From Alitta virens (Eukaryota > Annelida > Polychaeta > Phyllodocida > Nereididae): DNA of 64,000 bases. Each line of letters begins with the position of its first letter. Within the stretch, counting starts at the first letter, position 1. The notes under the pieces are model-generated. The model ran no database searches and was not told where the DNA came from. It saw only the letters and a program-made list of their open reading frames with translations. The DNA is taken from assembly GCA_932294295.1 (NCBI GenBank), contig OW028573.1, positions 19,736,155-19,800,154 of the forward strand. Direction: 5' to 3'. The position numbers and the translations under genes were made by a program. Positions 1 through 11,129 of this stretch are shown here, one piece after another.

Positions 1-257
1 TGCATCTGGCGTAGAAAAAGATAGATAATTTTATTTTGATGGACACTGGTACATACGTGAATACAAAATGGAATTAATATAGTAAGACATACATGACATT
101 TCTTATACAATGCAGTTATGTTTATTACTCCATCAGAAAACCACCTGAGCATTGACTGTTATGGTGGCACCTTACATAATACAAAATTAGAATTAAACAA
201 TTATAATTATGCTATTATTATTAGTTTTAACAGGGATAGAAAATTAATTTATAATAT
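1..257. other. Left edge, no feature recognised
   Basis: AT-rich sequence with one short ORF (118-306 +) that has no recognisable motif and runs into the MITE that follows. I see no gene here. Confidence 0.4.
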
Positions 258-345
258 CCCAGATAGCATTCCAAATCGGACCATCGTCGTTTTTACATCG
301 TTTTGACGTCGCTGACATCGTGCCAACGTCGATACGATATCTGGG
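258..345. mobile_element. Short MITE-like element, copy 1
   Basis: An 88-bp segment bounded by CCCAGATA and TATCTGGG. The left end and a core rich in GACATCG-like words are shared with the element at 29474-29592. The flanks are AT on both sides, which could be a 2-bp target duplication or chance. It is non-coding. The right inverted repeat is more worn than in the second copy. Confidence 0.6.
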
Positions 346-1165
346 ATGTAATAATGATAATGTAATGACATTAAAGTGATGGGTAGGTTGAGTTTTATGA
401 CTGACAAAAATAGCAGTTTTTTCACAATTAACTGGATAATTTTTGACTAGATCATCATGGTATCTATTGTGCTAAGTGTGAATTGAACTTATTGAGTATA
501 GCTTAAGAGAGTGAGGCAAATGATTCCAAACTTAAGCCAACCTTAGCCTATGTGTAACTGGCCCAATTGTTCTCAGCAAAGTGAGCGTTGATTAGATAGA
601 TGACACCAAAGACAGGACTCAGAATAAATCAGGTTACTTTGAATTTCCTTTTACTCGGCAAACAACTCAGGTAATCAGACACACAGACAGACACATAGAC
701 AAGTAAGAATAACATGTTAACACAGTTGCTCTGTGGACACCAAAAAAAGGGAAGGTTATATAGGTAGACTAGAAATATGAAACTGAAATGAAGGAGCTAA
801 GACAAAGGTGGATTCGACACACACAAAACATGAAAAGAAAAAGGTGTGTGTGGGTGGGCAAATGAAAGATGAATGATGGGCGCAGTAGTGGTCAGTCCAT
901 GAGTGTGTTGTTGGATATTGGATATTATATTAATTTGTTTGATACTCGCAAGGTGAAATTTGTTTGATATTCGATATCGGGCTAGTATTGGATATTCGTT
1001 TGATATTTGTGGTGAAGTTTGTTGGATATTGGAAATTGTATAATATAAGTCCAAAAATAATGTTAATTATGACCAGCTTCATGATATAATTGTGTCTGCC
1101 ATAAATAGACACTTACTATGCAAGATAGTAAAATTAATCAACAAAAATAGACATTAAAAAAAAAA
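346..1165. other. Non-coding, with degenerate TTGGATATT repeats
   Basis: No gene seen. Positions 909-1038 hold about eight degenerate copies of TTGGATATT or TTTGATATT, which look like a decayed tandem array. The short minus-strand ORFs over this stretch are by-products of that repeat. Confidence 0.45.
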
Positions 1166-1169
1166 TCAG

Positions 1170-1970
1170 CGGATAAGTAAAGGAATAATATCATCAATAC
1201 GTTTTAGAGATAAATTATACAAAAGGTGGAGATCCATGCCAAATACCTCTGCTCTATTTAATACTTTAAAGACTAATTTAAATACATATAACCGAATTCT
1301 GAAGCAGAGCATTACTTTGCCAAGAAATCCTACTATGAATTTTGTTTTACTGAATTTAAACATGATATTAAACAGACATGGTTTACAATTAAAAATATAA
1401 TTAATAAAACCTCTGGAGATAAAATAGTTCCTCAACATTTCCTTATTAACGGGTTTCATGTTATAGATTCTCGGGTGATCAGTTTAATCGATATTTTATT
1501 TTTTGATTAGCATCAAATATAGAAATACCTCAAGATAAAAGTTTTCACGATTTCTTGACATCCCCATCCACAACAGTTTTGAATTTGCTTCCTTTAGTAG
1601 ACAAGATACTATTCAAACAATAGATAAATTGAAACCAGAAAAGCATGATGGGTTATCCAACAAATTATTAAAAGCTATTAAACATGAAATATCTGATGTA
1701 TTGATGCTAATCGTGAACCAAGCATTTAATACAGGCAAATTTCCGGACAAATTGAAATTGGCCAAAATTACTCCACTTCGCAAACATACGGTAAATTTAT
1801 TCTTGAAAATTACAGGCCATGGCCATCTCACTGCTGCATAGCATATCTAAATGCATAAACAACATAATAATTATTTCACTGATTCCAATTTACTTTTGAT
1901 TCACAATATGGATTCAGAAAAGGACATTCTACCGAATTAATGACTCAAGAATCAAGAATATTTTATTTTG
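1170..1970 (+). mobile_element. LINE fragment: linker and start of reverse transcriptase
   Basis: Translated on + in several frames, this reads as the stretch between endonuclease and RT, followed by the first RT segment. Residues KKSYYE and KQTWFTIKNIINK come first (1190-1440), then a K-P-E-K-H-D-G-L-S-N-K-L-L block (1629-1700), then the SQYGFRKGHSTEL segment near 1900-1940. The same blocks appear in the same order in LINE F at 50560-51340, so the two are one family. The copy lacks the endonuclease, the RT catalytic motifs and the C-terminus, and frameshifts separate its blocks. It is a dead fragment. The clade is not certain; a Jockey/CR1-group element is likely. Confidence 0.8.
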
Positions 1971-2747
1971 ACCATACATTTACATAAATAAATATGGCTG
2001 ATGGTACAACTACATAAATTATCATATACTATATGGTCAAGGAGGCAGTGTGGTAACAACGCTATCATCACGCCCTATTGTGTTTCTGTGTATCAGTTAT
2101 ATTGCAATGGATTTATAATTTAATCAGTACATAGAAAAAACATAATTATAACTAGAAATCAGAAAATGCAAGCATTTCCAAAGCTTCATCTACTGTGAGA
2201 AATGACTGAAAGGCTACTTCTGCAACTTAGTTAAAGTCAACCAGTTAAGTCCTGTATTTTTTAACCTGATAGGCTCAACGGGGACCCAGTGGTTGGATGC
2301 TCAGCATGCTACCATGTAGCTAGTTACAATATTAAATGTCAACATGTAATATATACATATTTATTACATACACTTCTAGCGAAAGTATAAATGTGTACAA
2401 TTGGAAATAAAAAGACATTGTGAGTTAAATATTATATACACAGGAAAATTAAAAATTCAAATTTCACAAAGTGAGCTAAGCAGATGGACACGCTTTGTGT
2501 CACTCAGAAAATTGTCTAAATTGTTGTTCAAAACGTCATATATACGGCAATTGCATTTCTTCATATCTGTAGATCTGTAGAGTCTCCAAATATAGTTCAA
2601 GTTCATTGCAGTGATCGTGTTTGATTTCACAAGTCCTCTACTCGCAAGGTAGGCTACAAGTTGGTTACTAATATGATCTCCACATTATATTTCAATGTAC
2701 TGTATGAAATGACTTGCAAAGTTCAGGTCCTGTTGGAAAAACTTAGA

Positions 2748-2785
2748 GTTAGGGTTAGGGTTAAGGTTGGGGTTAGGGTTAAGGG
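2748..2785 (+). repeat. Interstitial telomere-like (TTAGGG)n tract
   Basis: About six TTAGGG or one-base variants in a row (GTTAGGGTTAGGG, then TTAAGG, TTGGGG, TTAGGG). The tract is only 38 bp, so it is an internal telomere-like repeat and not a chromosome end. Confidence 0.8.
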
Positions 2786-3129
2786 CCAAACAGCTAGGTA
2801 CAACCTTAAACATACCTAACCTATGAACCCTACCTATTAACCTCCTCTGTACGTGATGATATTGCCCTTAATCACCTTAAAAATGTAATGCACCATGATT
2901 GGTTGTTACACTTTACCAATAAGCCCGTCTTGAAGAAATGTTCATGAATATAATATCATGAACATAAATTAATAAAAATGCATGATGATACAGTAGGTCG
3001 AGATGCCCACTATAAATCAGTATAAGAAAACTTGTATCATGTCATACACATATAATTAATGGTTATTTGATGCCTTAACCATAAGCTTTACAATATCATG
3101 TTACATAATCTTTTATTTAAAATACTTTT

Positions 3130-5030
3130 CAAGGTCTGTGACCTTGACCGTTTGACCTTTTGACATAAAATTTTGCATGAATTTTTTCTTATATGTGGGT
3201 TAATCCTTACATAGGTTAATGTTAAAATGCAATAATTTTTTCTTGGGAAAAAAAATTATAACTCAAATTTTCATCTATTTGTTTTGGCATTTTTATTGAC
3301 TTGAAAATTTCAGGGTCTGGCGATCTTTTTACCCGATCGGTCTACAACTTAAAATGTGTAAGTTCAACAAAGATAGAGCTTTGCTTGCTGAGAGAGTGTG
3401 ACCTCTATGTTTATTGTCTTGACCAATGTCAAGATCAGAACTGACTCAAAAACAGTGAGTCTACCATTAAGTAACAGTTACAATTTACAGTGGCCAAATG
3501 TGGCCCAATTCTATTGGTTATTGCTCATGGTATTACTTTGCATATTGTCATTCATTGGATATTACATTCTGATTTCATGCATGCATGATGCTATGGTTGC
3601 ATGCTTCCATGCTTAAGACCTTAAGTTAAGGCACATGATTCTTAACTAACCCTTCATGCATGTTCTAACCTTATACAATCCTTAAATGTAAGTTCTATCC
3701 AATTTCAGTTCCTTCTAAGTTTAATGTAATATATTCCTTAAGTATATATGAATATAGTGTTTAAGCTTTTATACATAAATATATAAATGAATTACATGAC
3801 TTTGATAATATAAATAATATAAGTATGTGAATTATTTCAAATACTTATATAATTAGAAGTGCTATATAACACATAAGTAATGTTAAGTACTCATAAATAC
3901 CATAAGTAATGTAAGTAGTATATAACACATATGATTAGCCTATGTGGCATAATAACATGCAAGTAATACCTTATACATGCAGTAAGTTTACTTTTGTATA
4001 TTAATAAATATGAATTGTATTCATAATAATTGTGAATTGTAAATTTATATTAAAATTGCAATAAAAATACATGACATTATAATAATAGCATAAGAGGGGA
4101 AAATGAGCTTTCCAAAAATCTCTATGTCAGTGCTGCAGCGTACTAAGGACCGGAGCTAGAGCCGATTGAAGTTCGAATACGGGTTTCGATCAGAAAGATG
4201 ACAAGGCTGAAGTAGTGAAACTAATTCTGCTCTGTAACCTTGACCGGTTGACCTTGAGACCTGATTTAACACAGTATCTTTGAGGGGTATTAGTGCAACA
4301 TCTCCTAAAAGATGAGTCAAATCCAATTATTTCTAGAATCCTAAATAAATTCGGAATTCAATAATGTTCTAAATGTCAATGTTCAGAAATAGTTTGACCT
4401 TAATTTTGACCTTGACATTTATAACAAAGGTCGAAATTGAAAGCAGATTCTGAAAGCTCTTATGTGAATTTTGGGGGGCCACAAATGCTTTGTATTTGGC
4501 TAGAGTGAATATTTTCCCTTGAATCGGTTTTCTTCATTTACCATTTTTTCAAAAATTGACATACCACGCTGTGGTAAAATCGATTATATTTCCAACAAAT
4601 ACAGGTCAATGCCTTGTTAAGAAAAAATATCCAGTCCGAAAGGTCAGTGCTAGGGTATTTTTGTGATTTATTTTTATATTATACGGTTTTTTTAGACTTC
4701 TATGGTCAATTTGACCTTGAAAATAACCTCCAAGGTCTAATCTAAAGCTTGATTCTTACAGAATGGGTATATGTTTGGTATAGTTTACTATAGCAAGTTA
4801 TGACCTAAAACCAGCATTTCATTGAGAAATCGTACTGATGGCTAATTTTGCAATATTTCATATATTAAAATTAGGTATCTCATATCTCACTCATGGGATT
4901 GTAATATTAGACAACTTTTGACAACAGTGAAGCTTTCCCATGGCCGGATGTTCTCGAACCGCGAACAAAGTTTCATAATTACATTGGCCAATTGGTTGAC
5001 CTTGACCTAGTAACAAAAATAGGTCAGAAA
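3130..5030. promoter_or_regulatory. Cluster of TGACCTTGA half-site words
   Basis: TGACCTTGA reads TCAAGGTCA on the other strand, which is the extended monomer site known for ERR and FTZ-F1/SF-1 nuclear receptors. Full or near copies, often paired with a second TTGACC, occur at about 3137, 4228, 4390, 4711 and 4998. This may be a regulatory cluster, but such words are also common inside dispersed invertebrate repeats, so function is only a guess. Confidence 0.3.
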
Positions 5031-5614
5031 TGTTAAAAAGCAATGAAGGACACAAGATCGATTTATTATGAAATGAGAAATAAAGCTTTAGATCTACGAA
5101 AAAAATTATTGATGCATGATGGTTGGAGTCCATGTGCTCGAAGTAGCATCAGTCTACAGCTCAACCCACGATAATGTGGACACTGACGACCTAATGACTG
5201 GGATTTTATGTCACTAGGTTAGCATACTCCTCGGCAGTTAAGAGGTATTTGTAGATATTTATTCCATTTCTCCTCTCCTTCTGTCTGAGACTAAAATACT
5301 TCGGTTCATTGCATACCATACAGCCAATTACTTAGTTCTAAGACAATTAAAGCGGGCTTAAAGGCGTGGGTCGTGGGTTGCTCGATCCCACACGCTGGAC
5401 CCCGAGCGTTCATTTAGCTGTTAGAGCAGTCTTTCATTCGCAACCTGCGTCCTCACTTTCTACACTTATAGCTGCTCTCCATAGTTCGAGAGATGACTTG
5501 CTGCTTAGTGATGGCTGCTGTGTGGACCCCAGGCTGGGGATTTTGCCATCTAGTGGCTGTGTTTCCTTTCAGCTCGACTCTATAAGCCTCTTGTATATAC
5601 TGCATTAACTTCTA

Positions 5615-5910
5615 AAACTAGTCATCATGGTTCTCATGTGCACGTCGGTTGCTCAGCTCATCCTGTGTGCGCTGTATTATGCAGATCTCTTTTCAGAGGT
5701 TTCCGGTACCTCTCGAGGCTCTACTCTTCCAATTTAATTTTTCTCAATGTCTTATCAGTAGAGTGGGACTTGACCCTGCTTTTTACTATGCACTCTATTC
5801 GTGCTGGTGCAGCAACCAGGCTGCTGAAGCAGGCATGCCCGGGCATGCAATTCAGAGGCTAAGCAGATGGAAGTCCTCAGCGTGGAAGCTATAGATGCGG
5901 CCAGAACCAC
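5615..5910 (+). pseudogene. DIRS-type tyrosine recombinase, C-terminal relic
   Basis: Two overlapping + frames together carry the end of a tyrosine recombinase, the enzyme that integrates DIRS-like retrotransposons. One frame has HSIRAGAAT (near 5789-5815), the second catalytic box with its His and Arg. The other frame takes over with AAEAGMPGHAIQRL and SRWKSSAWKL (to 5891), matching the usual 'GRW-S-A' box. The switch between frames means a small indel near 5815. The codon after WKL is TAG (5892-5894), at the place where the family usually has the nucleophilic tyrosine. Sequence from about 5360 on may be more of the same element but is too decayed to call. It is dead. A Crypton recombinase is the main alternative. 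Confidence 0.7.
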
Positions 5911-5927
5911 GTCCGATGCCTTGACAG

Positions 5928-5943
5928 CCCCCCCCCCCCCCCC
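5928..5943 (+). repeat. Poly-C tract
   Basis: A run of about 16 C just downstream of the recombinase relic. It is a simple repeat whose length may be unreliable in assembly. Confidence 0.9.
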
Positions 5944-6060
5944 ACCAGCTGGTACATCGGTGCTGATTTAGATTCAACTTCACTTGCAGCATGTCTCCCT
6001 TCCTATCACTCCACTAATCACTATCACTCACTATACTCTGCTCTTGGTCTATATCTTTCT

Positions 6061-6180
6061 GGCCGGTCCCAGAGTAGTAGTCGTTCTGTGCGTCTGTCTC
6101 TGTCTCCTTATTGTCTGTCTGTGTGTTTTGTGTTGCCAATATTACTTCACCTATGTCTAGTGTTTTCTGTCCATGGCTCA
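6061..6180 (+). repeat. Direct repeat R1, partner of 6787-6957
   Basis: It starts GGCCGGTCC and includes GTGCGTCTGTCTCTGTCTCC, then TTTTGTGTTGCCAA, and ends with TTTCTGTCCATGGCTCA. All of these recur in order at 6787-6957. R1 lacks two internal pieces present in R2. The pair sits 0.2-1 kb downstream of the recombinase relic and could be the split terminal repeats of that DIRS/Ngaro-like element, or a solo repeat family of its own. Confidence 0.65.
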
Positions 6181-6786
6181 ATATAATGGCTTAATGGTTG
6201 TTATTAAGCTAGTAGGTTGAGCTGGACAGGGCTGGACTCCCAGTGCTCTATGGCTCGACTTTATAGTCTGAGGTTTTACTGTATTTTTTGCACTGTGTGA
6301 ACTCTCTTTTAATCCTCTGTAGTCCAGATAGTCCCCCTTGGTGGTTCTAAATATAGTTTGAGTTGTTGTCCAAAACACTTTTTCCGTATCGCATTTCAAT
6401 TAAGCCCACCCTCCCTAATTACCATTTTTATATTTTTTAAATATACATCTCTATATCTTATTCATATACAAAGAAAATGTATTCTTTACCTAGCCTGCTC
6501 ATCTCAATTGTCCCTTCGAGGCCTTACAGTTGCTGTCAATCAGCCTTATGTTTTTTGTGCACTTCGCAAGACATTTTAACCACAAGATGTTATGTTATAA
6601 ATTATTGGGTGATATCTTAGCTATATAAAGGTCGTTGTAGAAGTATTATAGCTGTGAAGTATCATGTCATTCCTCAATTCTTAGTAGAAGTATTACTTTG
6701 AAGTACGACTAAACAACAATGTACCTTGTTTAGGTTTGAATTATGAGTAAAAACCATGTATGTCGCCCAGTACACATTGTATCTAG

Positions 6787-6957
6787 GCCGGTCCAGAGCA
6801 GTAGTCTCTCTGTGCGTCTGTCTCTGTCTCCTTGTGTAGTCTTGTTTGTCTGACTGTGTGAATGTATATGTTTGTGTGTTTTGTGTTGCCAAATAAAGAG
6901 CACTCCGGCCAATTTTACTTCACCTATGTCTAGTATTTTCTGTCCATGGCTCAGCTA
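6787..6957 (+). repeat. Direct repeat R2 with polyadenylation signal
   Basis: The longer partner of R1. It contains AATAAA at 6892-6897, fitting a transcript end inside a retroelement terminal repeat. Its end at about 6957 lies just before the next LINE fragment. Confidence 0.65.
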
Positions 6958-6984
6958 ACAAATAGAGTCCAATATGTCGAATTT

Positions 6985-7440
6985 ATGAAGTTATATCATC
7001 TAGGGGTCAATACTTGGTCCTTTACAGTTCATAATATATATTAATCTCCACACAGCAAGCAAAATTTTTCATACTGTAATCTATGCTGATGATTCAACTG
7101 CATTTGCTACAATAAATGCCTTTAGTGTATCCAGTGCAAATTTGGACAGCAATATTAATAATGAATTAAATAAAATTACAGTATGATAAAATTATCATTA
7201 AATGCATCTAAAACCAATAGTATGCTATTTCATAAAGAAAGCCGTCAAGTCAACAACTTAAATATAATACTAAAATTGAATTTGTAAACCATTGCAATTT
7301 TTTCGAATAAGCATTGACAAACATTTGAATTGGAAAGCACATGTCAACAAAATCACTAAAAATATATCTAAAACTGTAGGAATCATGTCATTATTAAAAG
7401 ATAACGTGCCAAGGGCACTTAATACGATTGGGCCGAGGCA
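6985..7440 (+). mobile_element. LINE fragment: RT motifs B and C
   Basis: The + translation gives GSILGPLQFIIYIN (motif B, near 7005-7050), then VIYADDSTAFAT (motif C, near 7078-7115), LNASKTNSMLFH (near 7200) and DKHLNWKAHVNKITKNISK (near 7315). The order is that of a Jockey/CR1-group RT and resembles LINE F. Stops fall between the blocks, there is no start, motif A or C-terminus, and the piece ends where unrelated sequence begins. Confidence 0.8.
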
Positions 7441-7552
7441 GTACCCCTCATCCCTAATAATGTTCAATGTATTTATAATAATTTATTTGGTTTAACAAAA
7501 GATAAGTACAAGACGAATGACACAAAAAATACCAGGATTTTTTAATTAAAGT

Positions 7553-8965
7553 GATAGTTTTGAAGTTTTTTATTTTTTCCTGGTACAAAAAAACATACAA
7601 ATACACATGTATAAATAGAACATACAATTACATATAAATAATCAGGTACCAAGAAGGGCTGCAACAGAGTCCATAGAAACTATATTAAGTTGCCCCCATA
7701 ATTAAATTTTTATATAAATCTTAATATTGACACATATATTAGATAGTATAACATTTTTTTCCCAAATAACACTGAAAAAACACATCATGATAATATCATC
7801 ATCAAATTATACACAAATTTTATCTTCTTACAAAACCAAGAATCATACCAGTTTTTGACATTTACAATAAAACAAACAAAAAAATTTACCACATTAATAA
7901 CTAGTTGTCGTAATTTTTATATAATTTTTTGCAAATGTCTTTATGTTACCTATTTCTTTCAATTGATCAGTGAGATGAAGCCATAAATGTGGAGCTTGAG
8001 CTAAATAACATCTATTGTATTGAACTATAGTATGGTGGGGTGCTCTCATATTATTTCTATTTCTTGTGTTATAGTCGTGATTAGCGATATCAAAAAGATT
8101 GGCAATTCTCAGAGGTAATGTTCCATTGATAAACTTATAAGAAATTTTCAACAGGGACAATTTAATCAAATCTTGGACAACCAACATGTTTCCTTTCCTA
8201 TAATACTCCGATAATCTTGTTCTATAACTAACATTAAATATTAACCTAACTGATTTGTTCTGCTGTTTCCTAATTTTATTTAATTCTCCTAATTTCAACA
8301 TTGGTCCCCAAACACTTAAGGCATATATTAAATGGCTATGAACATTTGCAAAATATATCAATAATTTAGTACTTGATGGGAGGATATTTTTTGTCATGTT
8401 AAGGCTGTAATTCCCAGCAATCATTTTTGTCAATACACTTTTTACTTGTAGGTTCCAATCTAATGCTTCATCTATTATTAATCCTAAAAATTTAATATCT
8501 TTCACCCTATCTATTGTTTTCCCACTAAGTTGAATAATTGCATTGTGATCAATTTCTTTTCTTTTTGGTTTAAATATAATATATTTTGACTTATTTACAT
8601 TTAGTGTCAAGGAATTACTAGCAAACCAATCACCTAGTCGTTTTAAATCAGCATTTAATTTTTTATACAAGTATTTCAGATTATTCCCGGAAGCAAATAT
8701 AGTCGTATCATCGGCAAATGTTATACAAGTGCAAAACTTTAGGCATTTTACTAAGTCATTTGCTAAGATAATATACAATAATGGCCCTAAAACAGACCAC
8801 TGTGGTGTTCCATAAGATAGTACATAGTTTTCAGATAAAACATTATTATACTTAACTTTGATATGCCGATCAGATAAATAGCTTTTGAACCATTGCAGAA
8901 CATTACCTCTTATTCCATAAAATTCTAGTTTCTTAAATGATGTGAAATTGTGAAACAAATTTGCT
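7553..8965 (-). mobile_element. LINE A, 3' half including 3' UTR
   Basis: The minus strand carries the RT C-terminal half (ORF 7894-8970) and about 340 bp of 3' UTR ending in AATAAAAAACTTCAAA. The last 100 bp recur as a lone + copy at 27497-27597, which fixes the 3' end of the family. The 5' half of the same RT lies at 11130-11690 on the same strand. Between them sits LINE B. RT motif A is lost at the break. Confidence 0.85.
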
Positions 8966-8970
8966 GTCAA
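7894..8970 (-). pseudogene. LINE A reverse transcriptase, C-terminal half (358 codons)
   Basis: Only part of a reverse transcriptase, the enzyme that copies LINE RNA into DNA at the target site. Visible in order: KKLEFYGIRGNVLQWFKSYLSD (residues 13-34), a motif B where the usual PQGS is PQWS (56-59, G replaced by W), FADD motif C (85-88), a thumb with FLGLIIDEALDW, then the C-terminal QQNKSVRLIFNV and RNRNNMRAP blocks. The first dozen residues belong to the LINE B junction. The open frame is long for a relic, so the copy is fairly young, but without motif A it cannot work. A relative lies at 59971-60360. Confidence 0.85.
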
Positions 8971-9106
8971 ACTGCCATGCCTGAGACCCGTAAAAGTGTC
9001 CGCACTGAGATGAGTACAGTTTTGTTAAAATTTCATCGTTAGCACCACCAACTGTTGCCAGCAAAGTATTTACTCTGCCAACAAAGTCTCCTTTTTTGGC
9101 AGATAT

Positions 9107-10240
9107 TTATTTTTCTTCTGTCAGATCATGATTTATAAAGTTCCCCAGGTGTTTGATATACTGCACCCAGGCCAATGGGACACCGTTTAGTCTGACTGGA
9201 GGAAGGGGCTGTAAATGCTTCTGCTTGGTTAATCTCACACAAACCGATTTCCGGGGATTAAACATTACACCAAATTCTAATGCATATGATTTGCATATTT
9301 TCAACATTTGTTGCATTCCATGCAAACTGGGACTGAGCAGGCTGAGATCATCTGCATAACTGACTGCACCAAGGTAAACATTTCCGATCCAGCATCCATA
9401 GCCAGCCTCTCTGAGTCGGTGAAGCAGTTCATCCATGTAAATGCAGTATAACGTTGGGCTGGCAATACTGCCCTGTCTGATGCCGTTGGTAGACCCAAAT
9501 TCATGTGAGTAACTGCTATTCAAAACAGTCCGTGTTGTCTGTCTTGTATATAGGTCCATCAATGCACGAATGTCTAGTGCTGGGACCCCTCTATCGATTA
9601 GCATCTGAAATAGTCTATCAAAACGAATTCGATCGAACGCCTTTGTTGCATCCAAGAAGGCGCAGACCACAGTGCTGCCATCGTCCATGTAGTGTTTAAT
9701 TACTTCCTTAACTGTAAGGGTACACATTGTGGTCCCTAACTTGCGCTTGAAGGCAAACTGCAGCAAGGATGTTTGCAGGTATTGGGCATTTTGGCGGAGC
9801 AGAATTAAGTCAAATAACTTTCCCATTGCCGATGTTAAAGCTATTCCTCTGTAATTGTCATCCACACACAAATTTCCCCTGTTATCCTTGGGGATAGAGA
9901 TGAGGGTTGATTTCACCATTAATCCTGGCTGGTGTCCATGGACAAATATTGCCTTAAGTAATCCAGAGACTTCACTGAATAAGTTATGTGGTGCGAATTT
10001 AATGTGGTTAGTGACTAATCCAATGTCACCATCCTTTTTGAAATCCTTTAACATGTTAGCAGCTTCTTTCACTTCCTCAGCATTGACCTCTGCACTCTTA
10101 GCATTGCAATAGTTTATGTTTTCATGCACTAAACTTTTTAATAGAATCCAGTTGCTCTTTTTCTGAGGGTACACTATTGAAGAGTGACTCATACTTGATA
10201 GCAAAAAGTTTTGCGATGTCACTTGACTCATATATATCAT
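9107..10240 (-). pseudogene. LINE B reverse transcriptase (377 codons)
   Basis: All main RT motifs are readable: VVCAFLDATKAFD (motif A, residues 191-203), NGIRQGSIASP (motif B, 252-262) and SYADDLSLLS (motif C, 294-303), followed by FGVMFNPRKSVCVRL. This style is typical of a LINE family common in marine invertebrates; I do not assign the clade. The frame overlaps the linker ORF by about 120 bp, so a frameshift near 10130-10240 has split one original ORF. It stops at 9107, while the family's C-terminal reading continues in another frame to about 8975. It is not functional as it stands. Confidence 0.85.
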
Positions 10241-10784
10241 TTATGCAAACTGGACTTCTTTGCTTTGATGAGTTGACTTTTCTAACTTCATAGAAAAAGT
10301 CTCCAGAATTGTTCTCCAATATACATCTAGCCATTTTTTCATACCGTTTGTATTTTTCTCTGCATTTGCATCTTCTGACAGCATACATGTATTGCCTTTT
10401 ACTAGCCATTTTATTTTCACGAATAATCCCAGTATTTGGTCTCCCCTGCTCCTTCCAAAGACTATGCCAGAAAATGCATTCTTCTCTCAGTGGCCTCACT
10501 TCATCATTCCATCCAGGAAGTTGCTTTGACTTTTTGTAGTTCCAGGAATTGGGGAAACATTGTCCTGCCTGAATGCATATATTGACTAGCATATCACACC
10601 AGCTATCAATTTGTCTAAAATGTTTTGAGTCGGAGCATTGTAGATTTTCACAGTTTCGCACAGTTGAGGGGGGGGGGAAGTTGCTCAGAGCTGTGTCTAT
10701 TCTGGTTCTATATTCCACTCTATGTAGGTCATTGACCTTGTGCCATAGTATTGTTCTTGCAAGGGGGGGTGTCATCAACAGCAT
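10122..10784 (-). pseudogene. LINE B linker between endonuclease and RT (220 codons)
   Basis: The stretch between endonuclease and RT of LINE B. It contains GWNDEVRPLREECIFWHSLW followed by a Lys/Arg-rich block, then NNSGDFFYEVRKVN. 'W-N-x-x-V' followed by a 'F-W-x-x-W' spacing and a basic helix is the usual layout of this linker in LINE ORF2 proteins. It continues the endonuclease read at 10729-11055 in another frame, so it is broken at both ends. Confidence 0.75.
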
Positions 10785-11125
10785 TCACATTCACACTTCC
10801 ATGGTTGGCTTTTAAATTTATCACAATGGGTCTGTGACCTGAGGGATTCAGAGCACAGTCATGAGAGTACAGGTCAATGACCTTGCACAGTAAATAATGA
10901 TCCAGGCAGATGTGATCAATTTGAGTAAATGCACTCCCATTGGTAAAAGTATAGTCTGATTTCGCCACAGGGGCCTGCCAACCTGGCATAAGATTATGTC
11001 TGTGTAGTAAATCCATAAAGTAACAGTCATGAGCATTTTTTCTAGTAAAATCCAAATTGAGGTCACCCCCAATGATAATATGACAGTCGCTATGTTTGTT
11101 GATGAGAACTTCAATATTGTCACAT
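10729..11125 (-). pseudogene. LINE B endonuclease C-terminal half
   Basis: The C-terminal half of an apurinic-type endonuclease, which nicks the target for LINE insertion. IIIGGDLNLDF supplies the Asp/Asn pair. TNGSAFTQIDHI corresponds to the late 'x-x-IDHI' block, and NPSGHRPIVINL takes the place of the usual 'SDH' strand (with SGH instead). The N-terminal half, with the catalytic Glu, is missing because the element is cut at about 11129. Confidence 0.75.
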
Positions 11126-11129
11126 TCAA

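Larger units (their letters stand above)
1971..5360. other. Non-coding stretch with nuclear-receptor-like motif cluster
   Basis: No coding region is supported over 3.4 kb. Within it are a telomere-like tract (2748-2785), a very AT-rich block with repeated TAAGTA/ATATAA words (3720-4080) and five clusters of TGACCTTGA-like words at about 3137, 4228, 4390, 4711 and 4998. The short ORFs at 3398-3616 (+) and 4891-5133 (-) show no family features. Confidence 0.5.
8966..11129 (-). mobile_element. LINE B, splitting LINE A; truncated at both ends
   Basis: A second LINE of a different family, on the same strand as LINE A. It begins inside an endonuclease (HIIIGGDLNLDF, near 11085-11050) and runs through the linker (10122-10784) and RT (9107-10240). 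After a frameshift at 9107 it continues with GRVNTLLATVGG and HFYGSQAWQF (9090-8975), where it stops and LINE A resumes. The missing 5' end is normal for LINEs. The missing 3' end (expected RT tail and UTR) is not. Confidence 0.8.

Noticed and set aside
2748..2785. Chromosome end
   Set aside because: Only 38 bp of telomere-like repeat with variants, in the middle of unique sequence.
9153..10815. Plus-strand ORFs opposite LINE B
   Set aside because: They are antisense shadows of the LINE B coding strand.
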